DNA from: Salinicola peritrichatus
Lineage (GTDB): Bacteria > Pseudomonadota > Gammaproteobacteria > Pseudomonadales > Halomonadaceae
Direction of reading: 5' to 3'
Assembly (NCBI RefSeq): GCF_003206715.1
Contig: NZ_PZJU01000049.1
Location: forward strand, 1-64,000
Length of the DNA: 64,000 bases
The notes beneath the pieces were generated by a model, which saw only the letters and a program-made list of their open reading frames with translations, was not told the origin of the DNA and did no database searches. This document shows, one piece after another, positions 28,748 through 39,623 of this stretch (the stretch's first letter is position 1; the number at the start of each line of letters is the position of its first letter). A program made the position numbers and the translations under genes.

Positions 28748-30462
28748 GTGCATCGCGCCGCTCGGCGACGCCCAAGACACGGGCGCCGGATGCGCCACTG
28801 GGAGCCGGTCGCTACTGGTTCATGCTGTTGATCATTCTGGTCGCGTTGTCGGCGCTGGTCGGTCGCGTCGTCTATCTGCAGGTGATCGATCGCAGCTTTT
28901 TGCAGAACCAGGGGGATGCGCGCACGCTGCGGGTCGAGACGATCGGTGCCCATCGCGGCATGATCAGCGATCGCAACGGCGATCCGCTGGCGATTTCCAC
29001 GCCGGTGGTCACGCTGTGGGCCAATCCGCAGGAGTTGCCGCAGGATCCGATTCAGCAGACGCTGTTGGCGCAGGCGCTGAAAGTGAATCCGCAGCAATTG
29101 CGCGAGCGTATCGAGCGCTACTCGAAGCACGAGTTCATGTACCTCCGGCGCCAGCTGACGCCCGCCGAGGCCAAGCCGGTGCTCGACCTGCAGATGGCGG
29201 GGGTCTATGCGCGCGACGAATACAAGCGCTACTACCCGGCGGGAGAGGTCGCGGCCCAGCTGGTCGGCGTCACCAATGTCGACGATCAGGGCCAGGAAGG
29301 TCTCGAGCTCGCCTACAATCGCTACCTCACCGGCCAGCCCGGCAAGCGCCGCGTGCTCCAGGATCGTAAGGGGCGGCTGGTGCGCGACCTGCACCTGATC
29401 GAGGCAGCCAAGCCGGGCGGCGATCTGACGCTGTCGATCGACCTGCGCCTGCAGTACATGGCCTATCGCGAGCTGGCCGCCGGGGTTCGCGAGAACGATG
29501 CCGACGGCGGCTCGCTGGTGATGCTGGACGCGCGTACCGGCGAAGTGCTGGCGATGGCCAATCTGCCCTCCTACAACCCCAACAATCGTTCCGATGTCGA
29601 CGTACGCGGATTGCGCAATCAGGCGATTACCGATGCCATCGAGCCGGGCTCGGTGATGAAGCCGCTGGCGATGTCGGCGGCGTTGGCCAGCGGCGAGATA
29701 ACCCCGGACACGATCATCGATACATCGCCCGGCTGGATGGTGGTCGATGGCTATACCATTCGTGACTTCCGCAACTACGGTAAACTCACGCCCGCCGGGA
29801 TCTTGCTGCACTCTTCGAACATCGGCATGTCGCATATCGCACTCAAACTGCCCAAGGACACCATCTGGAATCGCTATCGCGAGCTGGGCCTGGGGCAGTC
29901 GCCGGGAACGGGGTTTCCGGGCGAGAACGGCGGCAGCCTGCCGTCATTGGCCAACCTCGCACGCAGTTCCCAGGCCGCCATGGCTTACGGTTATGGCATC
30001 GCGGTGACGCCGCTGCAGCTGGCCAGCGCCTATACGGCGATCGCCAACGATGGTCGCCGGCTGCCGCCGTCGCTGCTCAAGGTCGACGGCCAGCCGGACA
30101 GCGAGCAGGTGATGTCGCCCAAGGTCGCGCATGAACTGCTGGAGATGCTGGAGCAGATCGTCAAGCCCAATGCCGGCGGCCACCTGGCGATGGTTCCCGG
30201 CTACCGCATCGCCGGCAAGACCGGGACGGTGCGCAAGGTGACCAGCCAGGGATATCAGGAAACCGAGTATCGCGGACTATTCGCGGGTATCGCGCCGGCG
30301 TCGGACCCACGCATCGTCACCGTGGTGATGATCGACAATCCCAAGAAGGGCGATTATTACGGCGGCCTGGTGGCGGCGCCGGTGTTCAGTAGGGTCGTCG
30401 GCAGCGCCCTGCGGCTGCTCGATGTGCCGCCGGACCAGCCGGTGGAGGAGACATCGCCATGA
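28744..30462 (+). CDS. ftsI: Septal transpeptidase FtsI (PBP3)
   Basis: A 572-residue class B penicillin-binding protein. It has an N-terminal membrane helix (about 25-48), a dimerisation domain (about 65-230) and a transpeptidase domain with Ser303-X-X-Lys306 (PGSVMKPL), Ser357-Ser-Asn359 and KTGT near residue 490. It crosslinks septal peptidoglycan with FtsW. Translationally coupled to ftsL and murE, each by an ATGA overlap. Confidence 0.96.
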   Translation: MSASRRSATPKTRAPDAPLGAGRYWFMLLIILVALSALVGRVVYLQVIDRSFLQNQGDARTLRVETIGAHRGMISDRNGDPLAISTPVVTLWANPQELPQDPIQQTLLAQALKVNPQQLRERIERYSKHEFMYLRRQLTPAEAKPVLDLQMAGVYARDEYKRYYPAGEVAAQLVGVTNVDDQGQEGLELAYNRYLTGQPGKRRVLQDRKGRLVRDLHLIEAAKPGGDLTLSIDLRLQYMAYRELAAGVRENDADGGSLVMLDARTGEVLAMANLPSYNPNNRSDVDVRGLRNQAITDAIEPGSVMKPLAMSAALASGEITPDTIIDTSPGWMVVDGYTIRDFRNYGKLTPAGILLHSSNIGMSHIALKLPKDTIWNRYRELGLGQSPGTGFPGENGGSLPSLANLARSSQAAMAYGYGIAVTPLQLASAYTAIANDGRRLPPSLLKVDGQPDSEQVMSPKVAHELLEMLEQIVKPNAGGHLAMVPGYRIAGKTGTVRKVTSQGYQETEYRGLFAGIAPASDPRIVTVVMIDNPKKGDYYGGLVAAPVFSRVVGSALRLLDVPPDQPVEETSP

Positions 30463-32006
30463 AAGTCGACACTTCACGCTTGGTGGACGCATTGGCGGCC
30501 GGCTGGCCCGAACAGCTGGACGCGGCACGGCTGCAGGCGTGGTTCGACGACGCGGCCGAGATAGGGCTCGCGCTCGACAGTCGCAACCTGCGACAGGGAG
30601 AGCTGTTTCTCGCCGTTCCCGGCGTGCATGTCGACGGTCGCGACTATATCGTCCAGGCGCTGGAAGCCGGTGCCGCCGGTGTGCTCTGCGAAGCACAGGG
30701 GCTGGATGCCGCGTGGAAGCGTGATGATCGCATCATTGCGCTATCGGGGCTCGTGACAAGACTCGCCGAGCTGGGGCGGGCGCTGTTCGCGGTGCCCGAA
30801 TCGATGAGGTTGATCGGTGTCACCGGTACCAACGGCAAGAGCTCGGTGACTCACTATATCGCCGCGTTGCTGGAGTCGTTGGGTCAGCCGGCAGGCGTGA
30901 TCGGGACGCTCGGTTATGGCCGTCCCGGCGAATTGAGTCCGGCGTTGCAGACCACGCCCGGTCCGCTGGAACTGCAGCGGATGCTGGGAGAGATGGCGCG
31001 GGTGTCGGTCGGCACCGTCGCCATGGAAGTGTCATCCCATGCCCTGGAGCAGGAGCGCCTGGGCGACAGCCGTGTCCAGGTGGCAGTGTTTACCAACCTG
31101 AGTCGCGACCATCTGGATTACCACGGCAGCATGGCCGCCTACGCTGCGGCCAAGGCCAGGCTGTTCCGCCGCGCGGGCCTGCAACTGGCCGTGGTCAATG
31201 GCGACGACCCCTTGGCCCGGCTGATGCTGGCGGGGCTTCCCGAAGGCGTGCGGGTGCTGGCCACCGGCGCCGGGGAAGCCACGACGCTCCGCGTGATCGC
31301 TTGCGAGGCGCTGCCCGGGGGAGTGAGAGCGGTCATTGCGTCGCCCGAGGACGAGCACATACTGGAGCTGCCGCTGATGGGGCGCTTCAATCTCGACAAC
31401 GCACTGCTGGCGATGACCACCCTCTACGGTCTCGGATATTCGCTCGCCGAACTCTGGCCGGCGGCGGCGCGCCTGCAGCCGGTGCCGGGGCGTATGCAGC
31501 GCCTGTCCAGGGAAGCTGGCGACTCGACGCCCGTGGTGGTCATCGACTACGCCCACACGCCGGATGCGCTGGACAATGCGCTGTCGGCCCTGCGCGAGCA
31601 TCTGCCGGCACGAGCCGGTGGCCAGCTCTGGTGCGTGTTCGGCTGTGGCGGCGATCGCGATAGCGGCAAGCGTCCGCTGATGGCCGCCGTGGCCGAAAGG
31701 CTCGCCGACCGGGTCGTGATCACCGACGACAACCCGCGCGGCGAAGACGCCGCGGAGATTCGTGATCAGATCCTGGCCGGATTGACGCCGGCGGCACGGG
31801 AGCGCGCCTGGTCGATCGACGGCCGGCGCGAGGCGATCGAACGGGTCATCGCCCAGGCCGGCGCGGACGACATCGTGCTGATCGCCGGCAAGGGGCACGA
31901 GGATTATCAGGAGATCGCCGGCGTGCGATATCCGTTCAGCGATCTCGCGGTGGCCGCCCGGGCTTGTCGTGAACGAACCGGCCGCGATCGGGGAGCGTCG
32001 GCATGA
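30459..32006 (+). CDS. murE: UDP-MurNAc-tripeptide synthetase MurE
   Basis: A 515-residue Mur ligase that adds the third amino acid, expected to be meso-diaminopimelate, to UDP-MurNAc-Ala-Glu. The ATP loop is GVTGTNGKSSV. The diaminopimelate-selecting motif DNPR is visible (VITDDNPRGED), which supports meso-DAP rather than lysine. Three Mur domains are complete. Start and stop overlap ftsI and murF by four bases. Confidence 0.96.
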   Translation: MKVDTSRLVDALAAGWPEQLDAARLQAWFDDAAEIGLALDSRNLRQGELFLAVPGVHVDGRDYIVQALEAGAAGVLCEAQGLDAAWKRDDRIIALSGLVTRLAELGRALFAVPESMRLIGVTGTNGKSSVTHYIAALLESLGQPAGVIGTLGYGRPGELSPALQTTPGPLELQRMLGEMARVSVGTVAMEVSSHALEQERLGDSRVQVAVFTNLSRDHLDYHGSMAAYAAAKARLFRRAGLQLAVVNGDDPLARLMLAGLPEGVRVLATGAGEATTLRVIACEALPGGVRAVIASPEDEHILELPLMGRFNLDNALLAMTTLYGLGYSLAELWPAAARLQPVPGRMQRLSREAGDSTPVVVIDYAHTPDALDNALSALREHLPARAGGQLWCVFGCGGDRDSGKRPLMAAVAERLADRVVITDDNPRGEDAAEIRDQILAGLTPAARERAWSIDGRREAIERVIAQAGADDIVLIAGKGHEDYQEIAGVRYPFSDLAVAARACRERTGRDRGASA

Positions 32007-33358
32007 ACGAAACATTGAGCGCGATCGCCGCGCGCCTCGGCGGTTCCCTGAATGGCCCCGATGCCCGGGCTTCCCGGATCGTCACCGATACCCGGAGCCT
32101 GCAAGCCGGGGATCTGTTGGTGGCGCTCGCGGGCGAGCGTTTCGATGCTCATGACTTCATTGCCCAGGCGCGTGAAAAGGGCGCCGTTGGGGCCGTGGTA
32201 TCGCGTCCGCTGCAGGATCCGCTGGCGCAGATCGTGGTGCCCGATACGCGCCTGGCGCTGGGGCTGCTGGCTCGCGCGCACCGTCTGGCGTGGCATGGGC
32301 AACTGGTGGCGGTGACCGGCAACAGCGGCAAGACCACGGTCAAGGAGCTGTTAGCGTCGATTCTGTCGCAACGGGCACCGACGCTGGCGACCCGCGGCAA
32401 TCTCAACAACGACATCGGCGCGCCGCTGACGCTGCTGGAACTGACGTCGAGCCAGCGCTACGCGGCGATCGAGCTGGGCGCCAACCACTTGGGAGAGATC
32501 GCCTGGACCACGGCGCTGGCCAAGCCCCAGGTCGCGATCATCACCAACGTCACCGGTGCCCACGTCGGCGAGTTCGGCGGCATGGGGCAGATCGCCCAGG
32601 CCAAGGGCGAAATCCTCGCCGGCCTGCCCACCGACGGTTGTGCCGTACTCGATCGGGAAGAGCGCTATTTTCCGGTCTGGCGGACGTTGGCGGGACGTAG
32701 CCGGGTCGTCGATTTCGCCATCGAGACGCCGGCCAGCGTGACCGCCGGCGATCTGGCCTGCGACAGCGGTGGACGTTATGCTTTCACGCTGTCGCTGCCC
32801 GGCGAAACCTCGGTGCGAGTGGCGCTTGCGCTGATCGGGCGACACAACGTGCGCAATGCGTTGGCGGCGGCGGCGGCAACCCATGCGCTCGGCTTCACGC
32901 CCGCGGAAATCGTCGCCGGGCTCGAAGCCGTTCAGGCGCTGGCCGGGCGCATGCAGGTACTGGCCGGCATTCGCGATAGCCGCCTGATCGACGACACTTA
33001 CAATGCCAATCCCGGCGCGATGCGCTCGGCGTTGGAAGTGCTGGCGACAATGCCGGCGCCGCGCTGGTGTTTCCTCGGGCCCATGGGCGAGTTGGGGAGC
33101 GACGCCGAGCGACTGCACGCCGAGGTCGGGCGTATGGCGCGCGCGCTCGGCATCGATTTTCTGGGCACGCACGGTGACGCCGCACGGGCCGCGGCCGAGG
33201 CCTTCGGCGACGAAGGCCGCCATTTCGACGACTGGGCGGCGCTCGAGCGTTTCGCCCGCGACCAGCTTCCTTCCCGGGCCAGCGTGCTGGTCAAGGGATC
33301 ACGCAGCGCCGGTATGGAGCGACTCGTCGCCGCGCTGCGTGCTGATGCTTCAAGGTGA
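32003..33358 (+). CDS. murF: UDP-MurNAc-tripeptide D-Ala-D-Ala ligase MurF
   Basis: A 451-residue Mur ligase that adds D-Ala-D-Ala, the last cytoplasmic step of the stem peptide. The ATP loop is AVTGNSGKTTVKELL; other family blocks are TRGNLNNDIGAPLTLL, ELGANHLGEIAWT and DTYNANPGAMRSAL. The D-Ala-D-Ala substrate comes from a Ddl ligase, but the ddlB usually found after murC is missing from this cluster. Confidence 0.96.
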   Translation: MNETLSAIAARLGGSLNGPDARASRIVTDTRSLQAGDLLVALAGERFDAHDFIAQAREKGAVGAVVSRPLQDPLAQIVVPDTRLALGLLARAHRLAWHGQLVAVTGNSGKTTVKELLASILSQRAPTLATRGNLNNDIGAPLTLLELTSSQRYAAIELGANHLGEIAWTTALAKPQVAIITNVTGAHVGEFGGMGQIAQAKGEILAGLPTDGCAVLDREERYFPVWRTLAGRSRVVDFAIETPASVTAGDLACDSGGRYAFTLSLPGETSVRVALALIGRHNVRNALAAAAATHALGFTPAEIVAGLEAVQALAGRMQVLAGIRDSRLIDDTYNANPGAMRSALEVLATMPAPRWCFLGPMGELGSDAERLHAEVGRMARALGIDFLGTHGDAARAAAEAFGDEGRHFDDWAALERFARDQLPSRASVLVKGSRSAGMERLVAALRADASR

Positions 33359-33367
33359 AACTGACTC

Positions 33368-34450
33368 ATGCTGCTTTTCCTGGCTGAACTGCTGACGCAT
33401 TTTCAAAGCGCTTTCAACGTCTTCGGATATCTGACCCTGCGGGTGATCCTGGGAACGTTGACGGCGCTGTTTCTGAGCCTGTGGATGGGGCCGCAAATGA
33501 TCCGCCGGCTGGTCGAGCGCCAGATCGGCCAGGCGGTTCGCGACGATGGCCCGCAATCGCATCTCTCCAAGGCGGGAACGCCGACCATGGGCGGGGCGAT
33601 GATCCTGATCTCGATTGCGGTCAGTACCTTGCTGTGGGGCGATCTGACCAACCACTACGTGTGGCTGGTGCTGGTGGTGACGCTGGGCTTCGGGGCGATC
33701 GGCTGGGTCGACGACTTCCGCAAGGTGGTCGAGAAGAACCCACGTGGTCTGCCGGCGCGCTGGAAGTACTTCTGGCAGTCGGTGATCGGGCTCGGTGTGT
33801 CGCTGGTGCTCTATTTCACCGCCGCGAGTCCGGTCGAGATCAGCCTGATCGTGCCGCTGTTCAAGGACGTGGTGATTCCGCTGGGGGCGTTCTATATCGT
33901 GCTCAGTTACCTGGTGATCGTCGGCAGCTCCAATGCGGTCAATCTCACCGACGGTCTGGATGGGCTGGCGATCATGCCGACCGTACTGGTATCGATGGGG
34001 CTGGCGGTGTTCGCCTATGCCAGCGGGAACGCGGTGTTCGCCAACTATCTGCATATCCCCGAAGTGCCGGGGGCGGGCGAATTGGCGGTGTTCTGCGGCA
34101 CCATCGCCGGGGCCGGTCTCGGTTTTCTGTGGTTCAACACCTATCCCGCCCAGGTGTTCATGGGCGATGTCGGCGCGCTGGCCCTGGGCGCGGCGCTGGG
34201 CGTGGTGGCGGTGATCGTGCGTCAGGAGATCGTGCTGTTCATCATGGGCGGGGTGTTCGTGATGGAGACGGTGTCGGTCATCCTGCAGGTCGGTTCCTAC
34301 AAGCTCACCGGGCGGCGAATCTTTCGCATGGCGCCGCTGCATCACCATTTCGAGCTCAAGGGATGGCCCGAACCCCGCGTCATCGTGCGTTTCTGGATCG
34401 TCACCGTGATGCTGGTCCTGCTGGGGCTGGCGACACTCAAACTGCGCTAA
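33368..34450 (+). CDS. mraY: Lipid I synthase MraY
   Basis: A 360-residue integral membrane enzyme with about ten helices that transfers phospho-MurNAc-pentapeptide to undecaprenyl phosphate. Catalytic-site blocks are [10 protein letters not shown], the Asp pair in [18 protein letters not shown] and [10 protein letters not shown]; the histidine cluster is [11 protein letters not shown]. The exact family length and all blocks are present. AAGGTGA overlaps the murF stop. Confidence 0.97.
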   Translation: MLLFLAELLTHFQSAFNVFGYLTLRVILGTLTALFLSLWMGPQMIRRLVERQIGQAVRDDGPQSHLSKAGTPTMGGAMILISIAVSTLLWGDLTNHYVWLVLVVTLGFGAIGWVDDFRKVVEKNPRGLPARWKYFWQSVIGLGVSLVLYFTAASPVEISLIVPLFKDVVIPLGAFYIVLSYLVIVGSSNAVNLTDGLDGLAIMPTVLVSMGLAVFAYASGNAVFANYLHIPEVPGAGELAVFCGTIAGAGLGFLWFNTYPAQVFMGDVGALALGAALGVVAVIVRQEIVLFIMGGVFVMETVSVILQVGSYKLTGRRIFRMAPLHHHFELKGWPEPRVIVRFWIVTVMLVLLGLATLKLR

Positions 34451-34481
34451 CGTCATGGATGAAAGACGTTCGGGAAACAGC

Positions 34482-35894
34482 ATGACTGCCACGGATGTGG
34501 CGCGTTGCGACGACGAGGCGCCGGTCGGTCGCCGGCTGGTGGTCGGGCTGGGCATTTCCGGCCGGGCCATCGCCCGTTTCCTGTCCGCGCGGGGCGAGTC
34601 CTTCGTGATGGCGGACACTCGCGCCGAACCTCCCGGCGTGGAGGCGTTTCGTCAACGCTACTCCGGGGTCGAACTGCATCTCGGCACGCTGGCGGCGCTG
34701 GATCTCGAGTCGTTCGCGGAGATCGTCGTCAGCCCCGGCATCGATCTCGAGCGCGCGGGTCTCCTGCCGATGCGCCACCGGGTAGTCGGGGAGATCGCGC
34801 TCTTCGCCCGATACTGCCGTGCGCCCCTCGTCGCCATCACCGGGTCGAACGCCAAATCCACGGTGACCACGCTGGTGGGGGAAATAGCCCGGGAAGCGGG
34901 CCGCAAGGTCGCGGTCGGTGGCAATCTGGGTGACGCGGCACTGGATCTGTTGCTCGACAAGCCCGACGCCGAGCTGTTCGTGCTGGAGCTTTCGAGTTTC
35001 CAGCTCGAGACTATCGAGCATCTGGGCGCGACCTGTGCCGCCTTCCTCAATCTATCGGCCGACCACCTCGACCGCCACGGCGACATGGAGAGCTATCGGC
35101 TTGCCAAGGCGCGCATCTTCGCTGGCGCCGAGCACGCCGTGGTGAATGCCGAGGATACGGCGACTTGGCCCGGAAATTTTGGGCATGAGGGTTTTGGTCC
35201 CGAGGAGCCTGCACCGCTGCTCACGCGCTTCACCACCCGCGCGCCGGCACCGGACGAGTGGGGCATCGCTGCCGTCTCCGCCGATCGCGAGGCCTGGTTG
35301 TGTCGCGGCGATCAGGGGCTGATGCCGGTCGCCGAATTGCGCCTGGCCGGTCGTCACAATCAGGCCAATGCGCTGGCGGCAGCCGCCATCGCCGATGTCA
35401 TGGGGTTGCCCTGGTCGGCGATACGCCGGGTGCTTGCGCGTTTTCCGGGACTCCCGCATCGCGGCGAGATCGTCGCGGAGCGCAATGGCGTGCGCTGGAT
35501 CAACGACTCCAAGGGGACCAACGTCGGCGCGACGCTGGCGGCCATCGCCGGTCTTGGCGAGACGCTGAGCGGGCGCCTGATCTGGCTGGGCGGGGGCGTA
35601 GGCAAAGGGGCCGACTTCTCTCCGTTGGCCGAGCCGCTGTCGCGCCATGCGCGGGAGGCCATCGTCTTTGGCCGGGATGCCGACCAACTGGTGGACGCGC
35701 TCGCCGCCAGGGTTCCGACCCGACGCGTCGACACGCTCCAGCAGGCGATGCGGCGAGCGGCGTCGATCGCCCGGCCGGGCGACTGCGTGCTGTTGTCGCC
35801 GGCCTGTGCCAGTCTCGATCAATTTCCGAATTATCTGGTTCGCGGAGAGACCTTTCGCGAGATCCTCGAGCAAGGGCAGGAAGCCGCATGCTGA
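34482..35894 (+). CDS. murD: UDP-MurNAc-Ala-D-Glu ligase MurD
   Basis: A Mur ligase adding D-glutamate. ATP loop: AITGSNAKSTVTTL. Other blocks: LELSSFQLE, LNLSADHLDRHGDM, VRWINDSKGTNVGATLAA and LLSPACASLDQF. From ATG 34482 it is 470 residues; an ATG at 34455, four bases after mraY, would add nine. Both are longer than E. coli (438), mainly through an extra N-terminal lead. Overlaps ftsW by seven bases. Confidence 0.95.
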   Translation: MTATDVARCDDEAPVGRRLVVGLGISGRAIARFLSARGESFVMADTRAEPPGVEAFRQRYSGVELHLGTLAALDLESFAEIVVSPGIDLERAGLLPMRHRVVGEIALFARYCRAPLVAITGSNAKSTVTTLVGEIAREAGRKVAVGGNLGDAALDLLLDKPDAELFVLELSSFQLETIEHLGATCAAFLNLSADHLDRHGDMESYRLAKARIFAGAEHAVVNAEDTATWPGNFGHEGFGPEEPAPLLTRFTTRAPAPDEWGIAAVSADREAWLCRGDQGLMPVAELRLAGRHNQANALAAAAIADVMGLPWSAIRRVLARFPGLPHRGEIVAERNGVRWINDSKGTNVGATLAAIAGLGETLSGRLIWLGGGVGKGADFSPLAEPLSRHAREAIVFGRDADQLVDALAARVPTRRVDTLQQAMRRAASIARPGDCVLLSPACASLDQFPNYLVRGETFREILEQGQEAAC

Positions 35895-37069
35895 AGGCGC
35901 TAGAAGAGAGATTTACCACGCGATACCAGGCTTTCGATGGCTGGCTGCTGCTGTCGGCGCTGTCGTTGATGCTGATCGGTTGGGTCATGGTGACCTCGGC
36001 ATCGACCGAGATCGCCGCGAGCCTCACCGGCAATCCGTACTATTTCAGCATTCGTCATGGCGTTTTCGTGCTTGCCTCGATCGGCATCGCCCTGGTGACG
36101 GTACGGCTACCGCTGGACTGGTGGCGCGAAAAGGGGCCGATGCTGCTGATCGTCGGTTTGCTGCTGCTGTTCGTGGTGCTGTTCGTCGGTCGCGAGATCA
36201 ACGGCAGTCGACGCTGGATTCCGCTCGGAATCGTCAACGTTCAGGCATCCGAAGTCGCCAAGCTGTTTCTGATCGTCTATATCGCCGGCTATCTCGAGCG
36301 CTACCTGCCGGAAGTGCGCCGGACCTGGGGCGCCTTTCTGCGGCCATTGGCGGTGATGGCATTGATCGGCTTCCTGCTGATCCTCGAGCCGGACTATGGT
36401 GCGGTGGTGGTACTGACCGGCTGCGTGATGGGCATGCTGCTGCTGTCGGGCGCACCGCTGTGGCGTTTTTTGTTGATCCTGGTCATCGTCGGTTCCGGTG
36501 CCGTGATGCTCGCGGTGGCCGAGCCCTACCGCCTGCAGCGTATCACCAGCTTCGCCAATCCCTGGGCCGACCAGTACAACACCGGCTATCAGCTGACGCA
36601 GGCGCTGATCGCCTTCGGGCGTGGCCACTGGTTCGGTCTTGGCCTCGGCAATAGCGTGCAGAAGCTCTTTTACCTGCCGGAGGCGCATACCGACTTCGTG
36701 TTCGCGGTATTGGCCGAGGAATTGGGACTCTTCGGCGCGGTCGGCGTGATCCTGCTGTTTGCGCTGCTGGTCTTTCGCGCCTTCCGCATCGGGCGCAAGG
36801 CCGAGCTGGCCGGCATTCCGTTCGCTGCCTATCTCTGTTACGGCATTGCGCTGGTCATCGGTGCCCAGGCCTTCATCAACATCTCGGTCAGCGCCGGCAT
36901 GCTGCCGACCAAGGGGTTGACGCTGCCGCTGTTGAGTTACGGCGGCTCGAGCCTGGTCATTAGCGGCATCATGGTCGCCATCCTGTTTCGCGTCGACGCC
37001 GAAGTGCGGCGGCGCCAGCGACGCTCGGCGCCAACGGCCAGGCCCGAGCCGGCGGAGGCTGCATCGTGA
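35888..37069 (+). CDS. ftsW: Septal SEDS glycosyltransferase FtsW
   Basis: A 393-residue SEDS-family membrane protein with about ten helices that polymerises lipid II at the septum with FtsI. Conserved stretches are INGSRRWIPLG, QPSEVAK-like VQASEVAKLFLI, PDYGAVVVL, LPEAHTDFVFAVLAEELG, and GLTLPLLSYGGSSLV near the end. The start (MLKALEERFTTRY) overlaps the murD end. Confidence 0.96.
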   Translation: MLKALEERFTTRYQAFDGWLLLSALSLMLIGWVMVTSASTEIAASLTGNPYYFSIRHGVFVLASIGIALVTVRLPLDWWREKGPMLLIVGLLLLFVVLFVGREINGSRRWIPLGIVNVQASEVAKLFLIVYIAGYLERYLPEVRRTWGAFLRPLAVMALIGFLLILEPDYGAVVVLTGCVMGMLLLSGAPLWRFLLILVIVGSGAVMLAVAEPYRLQRITSFANPWADQYNTGYQLTQALIAFGRGHWFGLGLGNSVQKLFYLPEAHTDFVFAVLAEELGLFGAVGVILLFALLVFRAFRIGRKAELAGIPFAAYLCYGIALVIGAQAFINISVSAGMLPTKGLTLPLLSYGGSSLVISGIMVAILFRVDAEVRRRQRRSAPTARPEPAEAAS

Positions 37070-38151
37070 GTCGATCCCGACGGGTGTTGATCATGGCCGG
37101 TGGTACCGGCGGTCACGTGGTACCGGCGCTGTCCCTGGCCAAGGCGTTGGGCGAGCGCGGTGTCGAAGTCGAATGGCTCGGTAGCCCTCGTGGCATCGAA
37201 AACCGGCTGGTGCCGGCCGCGGGCATCCCGTTGCACCGCATCGACGTGTCGGGGCTGCGGGGCAACGGTCTCGCCGGTTGGCTGGCGGTGCCGTGGCGTC
37301 TGAGCCGCGCCATCTGGCAATCGCATCGGGTGATCCGGCGCTTCGAACCGCAGTTGGTCGTCGGTCTGGGCGGTTTCGCCAGCGGGCCGGGCGGCCTCGC
37401 TGCCCGTTTGAGCGGCAAGCCGCTGATCGTGCACGAACAGAACGCTATCGCTGGCCTGACCAATCGTTCGCTGGCGCGGCTGGCGACGCGGGTCTACGCC
37501 GCTTTTCCGGGAGCCTTTCCCGGAGGCAGGGCCGAGGTCGTCGGCAACCCGGTGCGTGACGATATCGCCGCTCTGGGAGAGCATCCGAAGAGCGCGCAGC
37601 AGATGCGCGATCGGCCCTTGCAGTTGCTGGTGCTCGGCGGCTCCCTCGGTGCGCAATCGCTCAACGAAAAGTTGCCGCTGGCGTTGGCACAATTGGATCC
37701 CGCGCGGCGGCCCCGGGTGCGCCATCAGGCCGGGCGGGACAAGGATGACACCACGCGCGAGGCCTATCGCGCGGCCGCTGTCGAGGCCGATGTCAGCGCC
37801 TTTATCGACGACATGGCCGAGGCGTACGATTGGGCGGATGTCATCGTCTGCCGGGCCGGTGCCTTGACCATCGCGGAGTTGACCGCGGCGGCCAAGCCGT
37901 CGCTGCTGGTGCCGTTCCCGCACGCGGTCGACGATCACCAGACGCACAACGCGCGTCATCTGGTCGAGGCCGGTGGCGCGGAATTGATACAGCAGGCCGA
38001 GCTCACCCCGGAGCGACTCACGGTGGCGCTCGAGTCACTACTGCGCCCCGACGTGCTCGCGCACATGGCCGTTCAGGCGCGTCGGGTGGCCCATCTGGAT
38101 GCCGTCGAGCGCTTGGTCGACGGCTGCATGGAGATCGGTTTTGAGCGATAG
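37066..38151 (+). CDS. murG: Lipid II synthase MurG, GTG start
   Basis: A 361-residue GT-B glycosyltransferase that adds GlcNAc to lipid I on the inner face of the membrane. Blocks: [64 protein letters not shown] and [16 protein letters not shown]. The start is GTG overlapping the ftsW stop (GTGA). The length is normal. Confidence 0.96.
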   Translation: MSRSRRVLIMAGGTGGHVVPALSLAKALGERGVEVEWLGSPRGIENRLVPAAGIPLHRIDVSGLRGNGLAGWLAVPWRLSRAIWQSHRVIRRFEPQLVVGLGGFASGPGGLAARLSGKPLIVHEQNAIAGLTNRSLARLATRVYAAFPGAFPGGRAEVVGNPVRDDIAALGEHPKSAQQMRDRPLQLLVLGGSLGAQSLNEKLPLALAQLDPARRPRVRHQAGRDKDDTTREAYRAAAVEADVSAFIDDMAEAYDWADVIVCRAGALTIAELTAAAKPSLLVPFPHAVDDHQTHNARHLVEAGGAELIQQAELTPERLTVALESLLRPDVLAHMAVQARRVAHLDAVERLVDGCMEIGFER

Positions 38152-39595
38152 CATTCAAACGCGCCCGACGCCGTCGCACCTCGGCATGCGGCGCATTCGG
38201 GGCATTCATTTCGTCGGTATCGGCGGAGCCGGGATGTGCGGTATCGCCGAAGTCCTCGCCAACGAAGGCTACGAAGTCAGCGGAAGTGATCTCCGTGAAT
38301 CGGCAGTCACTCACCATCTGCGTGACTGCGGTATCCGCGTGGCGATCGGCCACGCTTCCCATAATGCCGAGGGGGCCGATGTGGTCGTGGTGTCGACGGC
38401 CGTCGATCCGGCGAATCCGGAACTTCGATGGGCGCGAGAACATCGGATACCGGTGGTGCGCCGGGCGGAGATGCTCGCGGAATTGATGCGCTTCCGTCAT
38501 GGCATTGCGGTTGCCGGGACGCACGGCAAGACCACCACCACGAGCCTGTTGTCGACGCTGTTCGCCGAGGCGGGGCTCGATCCTACCTTCGTGATCGGCG
38601 GTAAATTGACCAGTGCCGGTACCAATGCCCGCCTGGGAGCGGGGGATTTCCTGGTCGCCGAGGCCGACGAATCCGATGCTTCTTTCCTGCACCTACAGCC
38701 GATGACGGCGATCGTCACCAATATCGATGCCGACCACATGGCGACCTACGATGGCGACTTCTCGCGACTGAAGACGACCTTCGTCGAATTCCTGCACAAT
38801 CTGCCTTTCTATGGGCGGGCAGTGTTGTGCCTCGACGACGACAACGTGCGCGAATTGCTGCCCCAGGTGCAGCGTCATTTCGTGACGTACGGCTTCAGCG
38901 ATGATGCCGACTACCGGGTGCGGAAGTTTCGCCAGCAGGCGGGCGAGATTCGTTTCGTTGCCGAACGGCCGGAGGGTTTTGAAGACCTGGATATCCGGTT
39001 GTCGATGCCCGGCGCGCACAATGCGCTCAACGCGCTGGCAGCTATTGCCGTGGCCACCGACGCCGGCATCTCCGATGACGACATCGTCAGGGGGCTCGCG
39101 ACCTTCGGCGGCGTGGGCCGGCGCTTCCAGGTACATGGCGATTACCCGCTCAAGTCCGGCGGCGAAGTCATGTTGGTCGACGACTACGGCCATCACCCCC
39201 GCGAAGTCGAGATGGTCATTCGTGCCGTACGCGGGGGATGGCCCGAGCGGCGGTTGGTGATGGTCTACCAGCCTCACCGCTACACCCGTACGCGCGATCT
39301 GTACGAGGACTTCGTTCGCGTGCTTTCCAGTGTCGATACTTTACTGCTGCTGGACGTCTACAGTGCCGGCGAGGCACCGATACCGGGCGCGGAAGGCAAG
39401 ACGCTGGCGGGATCGATTCGTCAACGCGGACAGGTCGACCCGCTGTTCGTCGAGGAGAAGGCTGCGCTACCGGAGATGCTGTCACGCGTGTTGCATCCTG
39501 GCGACATTCTCATCACGCAGGGAGCCGGTGACGTCGGCAGTATCGCCCTACGGCTGGCGAAAAGTGGGCTCGATCTCGATGAGGTGACGCTTTGA
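38141..39595 (+). CDS. murC: UDP-MurNAc-L-alanine ligase MurC, probable TTG start
   Basis: A Mur ligase that adds the first stem-peptide residue, L-Ala. Blocks: [34 protein letters not shown] (ATP loop), [26 protein letters not shown] and [13 protein letters not shown] prefer TTG 38141 (484 residues): GGAG lies nine bases upstream, and Pseudomonas MurC carries a similar short lead before MRRIR. The ATG at 38186 (469 residues) has no ribosome site. ftsQ follows; ddlB is absent. Confidence 0.93.
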   Translation: MSDSIQTRPTPSHLGMRRIRGIHFVGIGGAGMCGIAEVLANEGYEVSGSDLRESAVTHHLRDCGIRVAIGHASHNAEGADVVVVSTAVDPANPELRWAREHRIPVVRRAEMLAELMRFRHGIAVAGTHGKTTTTSLLSTLFAEAGLDPTFVIGGKLTSAGTNARLGAGDFLVAEADESDASFLHLQPMTAIVTNIDADHMATYDGDFSRLKTTFVEFLHNLPFYGRAVLCLDDDNVRELLPQVQRHFVTYGFSDDADYRVRKFRQQAGEIRFVAERPEGFEDLDIRLSMPGAHNALNALAAIAVATDAGISDDDIVRGLATFGGVGRRFQVHGDYPLKSGGEVMLVDDYGHHPREVEMVIRAVRGGWPERRLVMVYQPHRYTRTRDLYEDFVRVLSSVDTLLLLDVYSAGEAPIPGAEGKTLAGSIRQRGQVDPLFVEEKAALPEMLSRVLHPGDILITQGAGDVGSIALRLAKSGLDLDEVTL

Positions 39596-39623
39596 GCGCG
39601 GTGAGACGACAGGATGGTGTGTC